DNA of 64,000 bases from CBDCBA01 sp965214125 (GCA_965214125.1 CBDCBA010000027.1:124001-188000), one strand, 5' to 3'. Positions 26,202 through 34,682 are shown, counted from the stretch's first letter. Numbers and translations: made by a program. The notes: generated by a model from the sequence alone, not told the origin.

Positions 26202-27299
26202 GTGTCGTCCGCCGCCCTTGCCAACGCCGTCGCGCCGCCGCTGCCGATGTACACCACGCCGGGCCACCCCGACGCCTGGCACCGCGTGACGGCGCCCGGC
26301 GGGTACGAGTGGTGGTACTTCGACGCCGAATCGCGCGACGGCCGCACACGCATCGTGGCCATCCTGCTCGAAGGATTCGTCTTTCACCCCGGCTACCTGC
26401 GGGCGTACAAGCGGTATCTCATGCGGCCGACCCAGGTCCGGCCGCCGGTCGCGGGAGACTTCCCGTGCGCGTACTTCGTGATCTACCGCGATGGAAAGAT
26501 CGCCAAACAGTTCATGACGCAGTACCGGCCCGACCAGTTCGCGGCCTCCGCCGATCGGCCGGAGGTGACGATGGGCCTCAACGCGATGCGGGTCGATGAC
26601 GACGGCAACTACCGCCTCTCGCTCCAAGGCCACCCGTGGCGGGTGACGGCGCGGGGGCCGCAGACGGATTACGACGCGACGCTGGAGGCGAACCTGACGT
26701 TCTCGCCCACGTTTGGCCATCCGCCGATCGAGCGGGCGTTTCTGTCTCGCGCGATGACCGGGGCGGAGCATCACTGGGTATTGGCGGCGCCGCACTGCCG
26801 GGTCAGCGGCACGATCGACGGCGAGCCCTTCGACGGCATGGGCTACCACGACCACAACTACGGCACAGCCCCGATCGGCCCTGGGCTGAAGCGCTGGGTC
26901 TGGGGGCGCATCCTGACGGACGAGGCCGTCGAGCTCTTCCACCTCGCCGAGCCGCGTGAGGCGGGGCTGCCGAACGAGGTGCATTTCTTGGCCGCCGATT
27001 CTGAGGCCGTGGTGGAGGAGGAGGGTGATAACAACTTCCGCTCGACCGACTGGGACTGGCGCGGCCTTGGGGCGACGCTGCTGCGCTACCCGCAGGAGAT
27101 CAGCTTCACAGGCGAGCCCCGGCTGCGCGACCCGCGCGTGGTCGACGCCGCCCCGTTCTACCTGCGCCTGACCTACGACGCCGGCCGCGGCCGCACGGCC
27201 TTCTGCGAGGCCGCTCACCCGCACCGCCTGCGCTGGCCGATCCTGGGGCGGATGATCGAGATGAGCATCGACAAGCGGCCGCTATCGTCGTCGCCATGA
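26202..27299 (+). CDS. CrtC/AttH-like lipocalin-fold protein
   Basis: 365 residues from GTG 26202 (ATG 26166 would add 12). WHRVTAPGGYEWWYFDAES at the start and GYHDHNYGTAPIGPGLKRW match the landmarks of the hydroxyneurosporene/carotenoid 1,2-hydratase (CrtC) and AttH family, a double-lipocalin fold. No carotenoid genes are in this window, so a carotenoid role is only one option; AttH-like proteins act on other hydrophobic substrates. It overlaps the next gene by 4 bp (ATGA), so the two are translated together. Confidence 0.62.
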   Translation: MSSAALANAVAPPLPMYTTPGHPDAWHRVTAPGGYEWWYFDAESRDGRTRIVAILLEGFVFHPGYLRAYKRYLMRPTQVRPPVAGDFPCAYFVIYRDGKIAKQFMTQYRPDQFAASADRPEVTMGLNAMRVDDDGNYRLSLQGHPWRVTARGPQTDYDATLEANLTFSPTFGHPPIERAFLSRAMTGAEHHWVLAAPHCRVSGTIDGEPFDGMGYHDHNYGTAPIGPGLKRWVWGRILTDEAVELFHLAEPREAGLPNEVHFLAADSEAVVEEEGDNNFRSTDWDWRGLGATLLRYPQEISFTGEPRLRDPRVVDAAPFYLRLTYDAGRGRTAFCEAAHPHRLRWPILGRMIEMSIDKRPLSSSP

Positions 27300-28396
27300 C
27301 CGCCTGCCGCTTCCCGTCGAAGGTCGTCGATCGTCACTTCGTCGATCAGGACGACCGGCCATTCTTCTGGCTCGGCGACACGGCGTGGGAGCTCGTCCAC
27401 CGGCTGAACGCGACCGAGATCGAGCACTACGCCGACGTGCGGGCGCGGCAGGGGTTCAACGTCTGCCAGCTCGTTCTCCTCGCCGAGCTCAACGGCCTGC
27501 ACACCGCGAACGCGGACGGCGACCTGCCGCTCAAGGACGACGATCCGACCGATCCCGACCCGGCCTATTTCGCGCACGTCGACCTGGCCGTCCGGCTGCT
27601 GAACGAACGCGGGATCGTCGCCTGCCTGCTGCCGACGTGGGGCGACAAGTTCAACAAGAAGTGGGGCGAGGGGCCGGAAGTGTTCACGCCCGACAACGCC
27701 GCCGTCTTCGGCGATTGGCTCGGCGACCGGTACAGGGATGCCGCCGTCGTCTGGATGCTCGGCGGCGACCGGCCGTGCGAGAGCGATCTGCACCGCGAGA
27801 TCGTCCACGCGATGAGCGACGGCCTCCGCTACGGCCACGGCGGGCGGCACCTGCACACGTATCACCCGAGCGGCGGGTCATCCAGCATCGACGCCTACGG
27901 CAGCGATCCGAATTGGCTCAATTTTTACTGCATCCAGGGCGGGCACACGAAAACCGACAAGGGCGTCGTCCTCATGCGGAAGGCGCTCGGGCAGACGGAC
28001 AAGCCCGTGCTCGAGAGCGAGCCGGCGTACGAGGATCACCCGCGCATGAGCGACGACTGGCAAAGCCACGACGGCCACTTCACCGCCGACGAGGTCATGG
28101 CGCGACTCTGGCGGGCGATCCTCGCGGGCAGCCCCGGCGTCACGTACGGCTGCCACCCGGTCTGGCAGATGCACGACCCCACGCAAGGCCACGCCGGCAA
28201 GAACAGCCCGCGGCGGTCTTGGCGCGAGGCCTTGACATTGCCGGTCGCCGAGCAAGTGCATCGCCTTCGGGAGACGTTTGAGCCCATCCCGTGGTGGACC
28301 CTTCGCCCCGACGGCGAGAATGTTGCCGCAAGCGAGGACGGTTCCCTGCGCGTGGAGTACCTGCCAGGCGAGGACCGGGTCCTCGTGACCAGGTAA
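27296..28396 (+). CDS. DUF4038 / apiosidase-like glycoside hydrolase
   Basis: 366 residues, no signal peptide, so possibly cytoplasmic. DUF4038 core: FFWLGDTAWELVHRL at the start, QGFNVCQLVLLAE, VWMLGGDRP (candidate catalytic Asp) and PVLESEPAYE (candidate catalytic Glu), then a C-terminal beta domain (about residues 300-366) of the collagen-binding type. The family includes apiosidases (GH140). It is coupled by a 4-bp overlap to the CrtC/AttH-like gene, an unusual partner. The N-terminally cut gene at 1-751 may be a relative. Confidence 0.78.
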   Translation: MTACRFPSKVVDRHFVDQDDRPFFWLGDTAWELVHRLNATEIEHYADVRARQGFNVCQLVLLAELNGLHTANADGDLPLKDDDPTDPDPAYFAHVDLAVRLLNERGIVACLLPTWGDKFNKKWGEGPEVFTPDNAAVFGDWLGDRYRDAAVVWMLGGDRPCESDLHREIVHAMSDGLRYGHGGRHLHTYHPSGGSSSIDAYGSDPNWLNFYCIQGGHTKTDKGVVLMRKALGQTDKPVLESEPAYEDHPRMSDDWQSHDGHFTADEVMARLWRAILAGSPGVTYGCHPVWQMHDPTQGHAGKNSPRRSWREALTLPVAEQVHRLRETFEPIPWWTLRPDGENVAASEDGSLRVEYLPGEDRVLVTR

Positions 28397-28458
28397 CGCC
28401 GCTTTCGCGAGATCTGCCGCAACGCGTTCGCCTGTTATCGCAGCTTGCGTCATCACAA

Positions 28459-28559
28459 GCTGCTCAATCGGGGTAGCCGCGGACCTTGGTCCGCGGCTCT
28501 CATCGAGATCGCTGCCCGACGCGCGGAGCAAGCTCGGCGGCTACCCCTGATTGAGCAGC
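28459..28559. repeat. Paired stem-loop element in the DUF4038/asd gap
   Basis: Outer arms 28459-28480 and 28537-28559 pair over 22 bp with one bulged base. A second, perfect 11-bp palindrome, A GCCGCGGACC TT GGTCCGCGGC T (28475-28498), sits just inside the left arm. It lies between convergent genes and could act as a terminator or be a REP/BIME-type repeat. The surrounding 214-bp gap holds no gene I can see. Confidence 0.75.
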
Positions 28560-28610
28560 GTGGTCGGGCGAAGGTTGCTACGGGCGCATTCCCGTTCGCG
28601 CGTTCTCGCG

Positions 28611-29609
28611 CTACAGGAGTTCCGCGACTTGCACGGCGTTGGTGGCGGCGCCCTTGCGAATCTGGTCGCCGGCGAGGAACAAATCGATTGCGGTGCCGTC
28701 GGGGCGGCTGGCGTCTTGGCGGATGCGGCCGACGAGCACGTCGTCCTGATTGCTCGCCAGCAGCGGCATCGGGTAGGTGTGGGTCGCCGGATCGTCGACG
28801 AGCCGAACGCCGCGGGCGGAGGCGAGCACGTCCTTCACCGCGGTCGGCGAGACGGGGCGGTCGAACTCGATGTTCACGCTCTCGCAGTGCGCCCGCGGCA
28901 CCGGCACGCGGACGCAGGTCGCGGTGATCGCGAAGTTGGGCCGATCGAAGATCTTGCGGGTTTCGATCACCATTTTCCGCTCCTCCTCGTTGTAGCCGCT
29001 GGCGTCAACGGCCGTGTTGTGGCTGAAAAGGTTGTCGACGATCGGGTGCGGGAACAGCTCGGCCGTCGGCGTCTCCCCCGCGACGCGCTGGCGTTGCTGG
29101 CGTTCGAGCTCCACAATCCCCGCCTGCCCCGCGCCGCTGACCGCCTGGTACGTGCTGACCACCACGCGCTTGACCCCGAACGTGCGGTGCAGTGGCCACA
29201 GCACGACGGCCAGGAGAATTGTCGAGCAGTTCGGGTTCGCGAGAATGCCGCGATGGGACGCCGCCGCGCGAGGGTTCACCTCCGGCACGACCAGCGGCAC
29301 GCCGTCGGCCATGCGGAAGGCGCTCGTGTTGTCGACGACGACCGCCCCGGCATCGACTGCGGCGTCGGCAAAATTGCGGCTGATCGACCCGCCGGCGGAG
29401 AAGAAGGCGACGTCGACGTCGCCGAAACTGTCGCCGGCCAACGCCTCGACGGTCAGCGTCTCGCCTTTGAACGCGCATGATTTGCCCGCGCTGCGGGCGC
29501 TGGCGAGGAGCTTGAGACGCGTAACCGGAAACTGCCGCTCGGCCAGGATCTTCAAGAGCTCCTGCCCGACCGCACCGGTCGCCCCGACGATGGCAACGCG
29601 CTTGGACAT
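28611..29609 (-). CDS. asd: Aspartate-semialdehyde dehydrogenase
   Basis: 332 residues. NADP-binding VAIVGATGAVGQELLKIL at the N-terminus; active-site Cys in ANPNCSTI; VVVSTYQAVSGAGQAG and the C-terminal RVPVPRAHCESVNIE match the family. It makes aspartate semialdehyde from aspartyl phosphate, feeding lysine/diaminopimelate, methionine and threonine synthesis. The start ATG 29609 is preceded by TATCGT (29623-29618) at 8 nt. Confidence 0.96.
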   Translation of the reverse strand: MSKRVAIVGATGAVGQELLKILAERQFPVTRLKLLASARSAGKSCAFKGETLTVEALAGDSFGDVDVAFFSAGGSISRNFADAAVDAGAVVVDNTSAFRMADGVPLVVPEVNPRAAASHRGILANPNCSTILLAVVLWPLHRTFGVKRVVVSTYQAVSGAGQAGIVELERQQRQRVAGETPTAELFPHPIVDNLFSHNTAVDASGYNEEERKMVIETRKIFDRPNFAITATCVRVPVPRAHCESVNIEFDRPVSPTAVKDVLASARGVRLVDDPATHTYPMPLLASNQDDVLVGRIRQDASRPDGTAIDLFLAGDQIRKGAATNAVQVAELL

Positions 29610-29617
29610 GCGGCCGC

Positions 29618-29623
29618 ACGATA
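29618..29623 (-). promoter_or_regulatory. Putative -10 (TATCGT) of asd
   Basis: TATCGT on the minus strand with 8 nt to ATG 29609. The same hexamer occurs at 6905-6910. Confidence 0.4.
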
Positions 29624-29658
29624 GCGCCCACCGCAACGCGCGGGACTACACCGGGCGT

Positions 29659-29727
29659 ACGCCGGAGCGGTAGCTCCGGGCTCGGATAGACGCGCGCAAC
29701 ACCGACCCGGAGCTTTCGCTCCGGCGT
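29659..29727. repeat. Paired stem-loop element
   Basis: Arms 29659-29680 and 29706-29727 form a 22-bp inverted repeat that differs only in the central four bases (GGTA against TTTC on the pairing strands). Each arm alone folds as GGAGC-loop-GCTCC. It lies in the 147-bp gap between asd and the helicase gene. Confidence 0.75.
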
Positions 29728-29756
29728 CGAGGGATCACGATGCCTTGTTGCGACGC

Positions 29757-31163
29757 CTACCGCCGGCGGCGCAGCGGGGCCTTGGCCATGTTGCGGCGCT
29801 TCTTCGACGGCTCGGGCTTGACCTCAATCTGCGTCTCCTCCTGCGAGCGCGGCGTCGACTGCGGCTCGGCGGCGCGGTTGGGCTCGTGCGTGCGGGCGCT
29901 GGGCTCCCACCCCTCGACCTCGCCGCGCGGGATCTCCATGTTGATCAGCGCCTCGACGCGCGTCAGCTCCCCGCCCTGCTCGGGCGTGACGAACAGAAAC
30001 GCCTTGCCCTTGCGCCCCATCCGTGCCGTGCGGCCGATGCGGTGGACGTAGCTTTCGGGATCCTCCGGCACGTCGTAGTTGATGATGTGCGACACCCCGG
30101 TCACGTCGATGCCGCGGCTGGCCAGGTCGGTGGCGACCAGCACGTCGAACTTCGCCTCGCGGAAGCCCTTCATCACCTTGTCGCGCTTGGCCTGGTTCAG
30201 GTTGCCGTGAATCTCGCGCACGTCGATGCCGGCGTGGTTGAGCTTTTTCGTCAGCTTTTCGGCCCCTCGCTTCGTGCGCGTGAAGACGATCGCCAGCTCC
30301 GGCTTCTCGACCTGAAGCAGCTTGACGAGCAAGTCGCCCTTATCGCTGGCGCGGACGCTCAGGTAGGCCTGCTCGACGAGGTCGACCGTCGGCGAGTCGT
30401 CGGAGTGGCTGGCGACGAGTTTCTTCACCTCGCCGTCGCGCATGTACTTGCGGGCGAGCCGCTCGATCTCGTTGCTGATCGTGGCACTGACGAACATCGT
30501 TTGGAGTTCGTCATCGGGCAGCTCCGGAACGTCGTCCCCCTCGTAAGCGTCGGCGTAGTCGGGGTGGATGCGGTCGCCCTGAAACTCCTTCAGGCGCGTG
30601 CGCTTGTCGAGGCCGTCGTTGACCTTTTTAAGAATCTCCCGGATGTCGTCGCGGAAGCCGATGTCGAGCATGCGGTCGACCTCGTCGAGCACGACGAACC
30701 GCATGTTGCAGAAGTCGAGGATGCGCCGGTCGATCAGGTCCTTGATGCGGCCCGGCGTGCCGACGACGATCTCGGGCGAGTGCTTCAGCACCTTCATCTG
30801 CCGCGTGATGCGGTCGCCGCCGTAGCAGCAGGCGACGCGCAGCTTCGTGTGCTTGCCGAGCTTGCTCAACTCCGCCTCCACCTGCACCGCCAGCTCGCGC
30901 GTCGGCACGAGGATCAACGCCTGCGTCGCGTACCCGTGGACGGCCTCGCACAGAATCGGGATGCCGAACGCGCCCGTCTTGCCCGTGCCGGTCTTGGCTT
31001 GGCCGAGGATGTCGTACCCCTCCAGCGCCGGCGGGATCACGAGATCCTGGATCTCGCTGGGCTCCTCAAAGCCCGCGTCGGCGAGGCCTCGCAGGACGGG
31101 CAGGTCGACGCCAAGCTCCTTGAAGGCCTCGGGGATCGGTGCGTGGTGGGCCTTGTCAGTCAT
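29757..31163 (-). CDS. DEAD-box-type RNA helicase (DEVD)
   Basis: 468 residues. SF2 motifs in order: a GFEEPSEIQ Q-motif, AKTGTGKT (Walker A), PTRELAVQ, TPGRIKD, VLDEVDRML (motif II reads DEVD instead of DEAD), FVSATISN, FTRTKRG, TDLASRGIDV and HRIGRTARMG. It ends in a basic, Pro-rich tail (EPSKKRRNMAKAPLRRRR) typical of RNA-binding extensions. It probably unwinds RNA in ribosome assembly or mRNA turnover. It has a longer leader than its neighbours (-10 TATGAT 51 nt upstream). Confidence 0.93.
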   Translation of the reverse strand: MTDKAHHAPIPEAFKELGVDLPVLRGLADAGFEEPSEIQDLVIPPALEGYDILGQAKTGTGKTGAFGIPILCEAVHGYATQALILVPTRELAVQVEAELSKLGKHTKLRVACCYGGDRITRQMKVLKHSPEIVVGTPGRIKDLIDRRILDFCNMRFVVLDEVDRMLDIGFRDDIREILKKVNDGLDKRTRLKEFQGDRIHPDYADAYEGDDVPELPDDELQTMFVSATISNEIERLARKYMRDGEVKKLVASHSDDSPTVDLVEQAYLSVRASDKGDLLVKLLQVEKPELAIVFTRTKRGAEKLTKKLNHAGIDVREIHGNLNQAKRDKVMKGFREAKFDVLVATDLASRGIDVTGVSHIINYDVPEDPESYVHRIGRTARMGRKGKAFLFVTPEQGGELTRVEALINMEIPRGEVEGWEPSARTHEPNRAAEPQSTPRSQEETQIEVKPEPSKKRRNMAKAPLRRRR

Positions 31164-31214
31164 CGGTGGGCGTGTCGTCGTGCGAAATCGGGGTTGACAG
31201 CGGGGTGCAGCGGC

Positions 31215-31220
31215 ATCATA
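31215..31220 (-). promoter_or_regulatory. Possible -10 (TATGAT) of the helicase gene
   Basis: TATGAT on the minus strand, 51 nt before ATG 31163. If used, transcription starts about 45 nt upstream of the start codon, giving a real 5' leader, unlike the leaderless pattern elsewhere. No convincing -35 was seen. Confidence 0.35.
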
Positions 31221-31298
31221 GCGCGCAACAGAACGCCCGCACATCAGAAGCGCCCGGCTCGCTTCGCCGACGTAGCTGGGAGCCGTTCGAAGGATCCC

Positions 31299-31380
31299 GG
31301 TGGCACGGGTCGCGTCGGCGAGACCCTTGTCGGACCACGCGCGAGCAGGCACGGGTCTCGCCGACGCGACCCGTGCCACC
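31299..31380. repeat. Paired stem-loop element
   Basis: Perfect 28-bp inverted repeat (31299-31326 and 31353-31380, 26-nt loop). Each arm can fold on itself (GGGTC ... GACCC). Part of the 435-bp gene-free gap 31164-31598 between the helicase gene and the secreted hypothetical, which otherwise holds the TATGAT box, a short hairpin and the element at 31411. Confidence 0.8.
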
Positions 31381-31390
31381 ATCCTGAAGC

Positions 31391-31406
31391 GCCCGCTCCC
31401 GCGGGC
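31391..31406. repeat. Short hairpin in the repeat island
   Basis: GCCCGC-tccc-GCGGGC, a single stem-loop wedged 10 bp after the preceding element and 4 bp before the next. Confidence 0.55.
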
Positions 31407-31410
31407 GGCT

Positions 31411-31551
31411 ACTGAGAACGCGATGGATCATGCGCGTCCTCCCACAACCTCTCGTTAGCCGCCCCGCCTTGCGGGGCGCTCCGCACCGATCCACGCGCCC
31501 CGCAAGGCGGGGCGGCTAACGAGCACGCGCATTTTCCATCGCGTTCTCAGT
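31411..31551. repeat. Paired stem-loop element, copy B (141 bp)
   Basis: Nested inverted repeats: outer arms 31411-31427 and 31535-31551 (17 bp, perfect), a 7-bp pair (TGCGCGT 31431-31437 with ACGCGCA 31525-31531), then a perfect 29-bp inner repeat (31451-31479 and 31495-31523, 15-nt loop). Each inner arm contains GCCCCGC ctt GCGGGGC. It is the same family as 11381-11478, matching both in the inner arms and in the outer flank. With these ends it resembles a small non-autonomous mobile element. Confidence 0.8.
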
Positions 31552-31598
31552 CACACCGGATGCGACGCGAGCAAGCGGTGGGCACGCCGCGCTAAGCC

Positions 31599-32471
31599 CT
31601 ACTCGCTGATCGTCCAGTAGTTCACGCGGTCCAGGCCCGTCAGCCGGTAGCGGTCGCCGTTGACGCCCTCGTAGGAGAGCATCACGTGCTGGCGGTCCCT
31701 GGCGAACTCGAACGTGCCGATCTCCGACCCGCCGCTGGCGAGCGTCAGGCGGAAGCCCTGCTCCGTCTCGCCCGCGAACGCGACCGTGGCGGCCACGGGC
31801 TCGTGGTCCACGAGCTTGTTGCTCTTCTGGTCCGGCAACAGGCGAAGCTTCAGGTCAGAGCGGCCCTCGAAGTCGTAGCCGCGCAGCACGAGCGGCAGGC
31901 TGTTGAAGCCGACGACCGCCTCGCCGCCGCCCGATACCGTCGCGGACTGCCGGCCCTGCTCGGGCATGTAGCTGAACGCGAAGTAATCTAGGGTGCCCGC
32001 GTCGTCGGCGGACAGGTACTGGTGGAACGTCGTGCCGCACCACTCCTGGCTCGCGGCGTCCAGCCGGGTCAGCGACAGGTCGTCGACCGTCGCGTGGGTG
32101 GTTGTCTCGAACTTGTAGTCGTAGTTCGGCGTCGGCACGACCTCGATCTGGTTGTGCTTCCACACTTCAACTCCGCTGCCGTCGAGGCTCTTGGTCCAGG
32201 TCGCGGGGTCGTGGCGTTCCTTGTTGGTCAGGAACGTGGCCTCGTACTGGCGCGGCTTGCCGTAGATGACCTTTTCGGCCTCGTACGTCGCCTTCTCGAC
32301 GAGACCGTCGTGCCAGGTGGAGTCGGTGGCCCAGTCGCCGCTCGCGCGCAGGGGCGACGGGGGCGTTTCGGCCGCGTCCTGGGTCGCGAGCGTCGCCCGC
32401 ATGCCGACGGCCGCAACGCTCAGGGCCAACAGGCTCACGACACCGACGATCCAGAAAGACTGCTTCGACAT
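31599..32471 (-). CDS. Secreted hypothetical protein
   Basis: 290 residues. The N-terminal helix (IVGVVSLLALSVAAVGM) is a signal peptide or anchor. The mature part is beta-rich with no recognised domain; EVWKHNQIEVVPTPNYDYKF and YLSADDAGTLDYFAFSYMP are candidate conserved segments. AGGAGA lies about 6 nt before ATG 32471, a strong ribosome site. It could be an outer-membrane or periplasmic protein. It follows the M48 gene on the same strand after 68 bp. Confidence 0.6.
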   Translation of the reverse strand: MSKQSFWIVGVVSLLALSVAAVGMRATLATQDAAETPPSPLRASGDWATDSTWHDGLVEKATYEAEKVIYGKPRQYEATFLTNKERHDPATWTKSLDGSGVEVWKHNQIEVVPTPNYDYKFETTTHATVDDLSLTRLDAASQEWCGTTFHQYLSADDAGTLDYFAFSYMPEQGRQSATVSGGGEAVVGFNSLPLVLRGYDFEGRSDLKLRLLPDQKSNKLVDHEPVAATVAFAGETEQGFRLTLASGGSEIGTFEFARDRQHVMLSYEGVNGDRYRLTGLDRVNYWTISE

Positions 32472-32539
32472 GGGGTTCTCCTACGAGTTGAACGGTATGC
32501 CCGTGTCGGCCGAAAGGTTTGGACGGTGTCGGGTCGCGG

Positions 32540-33532
32540 TCACTCCTCGGTCATCTCTTCCGACGCGAGGCAGCTCGGGAAGGCTTCGAGAATGGCGAGC
32601 GCGCGGGTCAGGGCGGTTTTGGTCTGCGACTGCTCCTGCCGGGCGGCGGCGACGGTCAGGGGCTGGCTCTCCCCCTGAAGCCGCGCGTAGGTTCGACCCT
32701 CGGCGATGGGCGGCTTGGCGAACTGGCGCACGACCTCCGGCGACGTCTGCTCCGCCCGCCGCTCCGCAGCCGCGACGCGGTCGGCCAGTTGCGGGTGCGT
32801 GCTGAAGAATCCCTCGACCCCGCCCTGGCCCGCGCCGCCACTCTCGGCGATGAGCTCCTTGAAGAAGTCAGGGAACTGCTCCGGCGGGTAGCCGGCGCGA
32901 ACGTAGAACTCGTAGCCAAGCGCATCCGCCTCGCGCTCGTTGTCGCGGCTGAAGTAGCTCACGCCCAGCATCGTCCCCGCGCCGGCGGCGGTGCCGGCGA
33001 GGGCCGTGTTGCGCTCGCGATCGCCTTCGTCACTGAGGATCGCCGCCCCGCCGACCAGGCCAGCGGCGGCGAGGCCGGCGACGAGCTGATTCGTCATCGA
33101 GTCCTTCACGTGCCGGCCGATGATGTGCCCGTACTCGTGCCCGACGACCCCCGCGAAGGCCGCCTCGGTGTCGCTCTGCTCGAACAGCTTCGAGTAGAGG
33201 TAAATGTGCTTGCCGCCGGTCGTGAAGGCGTTGAGCTGCGGGCTGGCGACGAGGTGGAACTGCACGTCTTCGAACATCCACGGCTCGACGTCGTAATCGT
33301 CCAGTTCGCCGCGCTGGGCCATGTCGCGGGCGGCATCGACGATGCGGTCGCCGACCGCCTGCACGTACCGCGCGAGCTCGGCGTCCTGGTCGGCCTTCAC
33401 CACCGCCGGCTCGATGTCGCCGTGCAGGGCGTTGGCCTGGTCGATGACCTGCTGGTCCGACACGCACCCGCCGACCAGGGCGGCGAGCAGCGCGAACGTC
33501 ACAACCGATAGATGCTGAAGGGGGCGTGTCAT
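32540..33532 (-). CDS. M48-family zinc metalloprotease lipoprotein
   Basis: 330 residues. The signal ends in a lipobox VGGC, so the protein is probably membrane-anchored and faces the periplasm. The zinc motif HEYGH in VVGHEYGHIIGRH is intact and the third ligand follows in NEREADALGYEF. The size and layout resemble YggG/BepA-like proteins, which digest misfolded outer-membrane proteins. A GRAVY-neutral C-terminus follows the domain. The start codon lacks a clear -10 or ribosome site. Confidence 0.88.
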   Translation of the reverse strand: MTRPLQHLSVVTFALLAALVGGCVSDQQVIDQANALHGDIEPAVVKADQDAELARYVQAVGDRIVDAARDMAQRGELDDYDVEPWMFEDVQFHLVASPQLNAFTTGGKHIYLYSKLFEQSDTEAAFAGVVGHEYGHIIGRHVKDSMTNQLVAGLAAAGLVGGAAILSDEGDRERNTALAGTAAGAGTMLGVSYFSRDNEREADALGYEFYVRAGYPPEQFPDFFKELIAESGGAGQGGVEGFFSTHPQLADRVAAAERRAEQTSPEVVRQFAKPPIAEGRTYARLQGESQPLTVAAARQEQSQTKTALTRALAILEAFPSCLASEEMTEE

Positions 33533-33590
33533 GGTGAGCGGCCAGTAGACACGCTCGCCGCCGGTTTGTCAGCCGATAAGCCGCGTCAAA

Positions 33591-34646
33591 TCACTCCGGC
33601 GCCGCCGGCCGCCACGCCCGCTCGATCGCCTCCAGCGCCCGCGGCCGCCATTGCAGGCCGAAGGCGTCGTTGCGCTCGAACCGCTCGGCGTCGGCGGCGC
33701 TGAGTGTGAACCACTTCCACAGCAGCACGCCCTCGATCACGCCGCTACGCCGCGCCTCGTCGAGCGCGATCGCAACCAGCCGCGCCTGCAACGCCTCGTC
33801 CTCGTCGCGCACCTCGTACGACCACGGCTCCCGCGCCGCCGACGCGCTAACGCTGTAGCCCAATTCCGTGAAGCAGATCGGCCGCCCAACCTTCTTCGCA
33901 AAGGGAATCAGCTTGTCGTAAACGCGCCGCCACCCCTGGCGGATGGTCGCCTCGTCGGGGCTGTCCCGGTCCGCGAGCGCGTAGTAAGCCGTGATGCCGA
34001 CGCAGTCGAGGGCGTCCCAGAACGCCACCGCCTCGTACGAGTCCGCGGCCGAGGAATACGTCAATGCCCCGCCGTAAACCTCGCGCACGCGGGCGATCAG
34101 CCGCCGCCAGTCCGCCTCGCGGTGCGTGGTCGCCTTCAACTCCGTGCCGATGCACAGGGCATCGGCGCCGATCCGTTCCGCCAGCGCCGCGTGGGCGACG
34201 ATGAAGTCGCCGTAGTTCTTGAAAAACGCCTCCCAATCGGCCTCGCTCTGCATCTCGACCGAGCCGTGCCACAGACCGTCGCGGTAGAACTGGTTCGACC
34301 AGACGTGCGGCTTGAGCAGCACCTGGATGCCGTTGGCGTGGGCGTCGGCGACGGCCCGCTCCATCGCCTCGTCGCGCCCGCGGCGCCAGCGCAGGTCGGG
34401 CTGGCGGACGTCGGGCATGTAGACGTGGGCGGTGTACGCGACCCAGTTGGCGCCCATGCCGGCGAGCACCTGAAGCTGCTCGCGATTGGCCGGCCCGCCG
34501 TAGCCGCCGCTGGCCTGCCGGTAGCCGGCGCTGGCCATCGTGACGCCGCGAATCGCCAGCCGTTCCGGCGCGTCCTCCGAACCGGCCGTCGCGGGGGCGA
34601 ACGGGAACAAACAGAGCACGGCAAGCAGTAGGAGGCGGCCCCGCAT
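33591..34646 (-). CDS. GH113-like glycoside hydrolase
   Basis: 351 residues, with a signal peptide (LLLLAVLCLFPFAPATAG). A TIM barrel: MGANWVAYTAHVYMP, VLLKPHVWSNQFY, LCIGTELKATT (acid/base Glu candidate), CVGITAYYAL, ICFTELGYS (nucleophile Glu candidate), WKWFTLS. The pattern matches GH113 mannanases as I know them, so a secreted mannan-type activity is likely. It shares a 36-bp spacer with the divergent serine hydrolase. Confidence 0.72.
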   Translation of the reverse strand: MRGRLLLLAVLCLFPFAPATAGSEDAPERLAIRGVTMASAGYRQASGGYGGPANREQLQVLAGMGANWVAYTAHVYMPDVRQPDLRWRRGRDEAMERAVADAHANGIQVLLKPHVWSNQFYRDGLWHGSVEMQSEADWEAFFKNYGDFIVAHAALAERIGADALCIGTELKATTHREADWRRLIARVREVYGGALTYSSAADSYEAVAFWDALDCVGITAYYALADRDSPDEATIRQGWRRVYDKLIPFAKKVGRPICFTELGYSVSASAAREPWSYEVRDEDEALQARLVAIALDEARRSGVIEGVLLWKWFTLSAADAERFERNDAFGLQWRPRALEAIERAWRPAAPE

Positions 34647-34652
34647 GGGAGA

Positions 34653-34674
34653 AGTCTACCACGTTCGGTAGACT
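34653..34674. promoter_or_regulatory. Back-to-back -10 boxes forming a palindrome
   Basis: AGTCTACC-acgttc-GGTAGACT (8-bp arms). Read outwards it gives TAGACT 6 nt before ATG 34646 (minus strand) and TAGACT 8 nt before GTG 34683 (plus strand). The palindrome could equally be a repressor operator. Confidence 0.5.
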
Positions 34675-34682
34675 CGCCGGCC

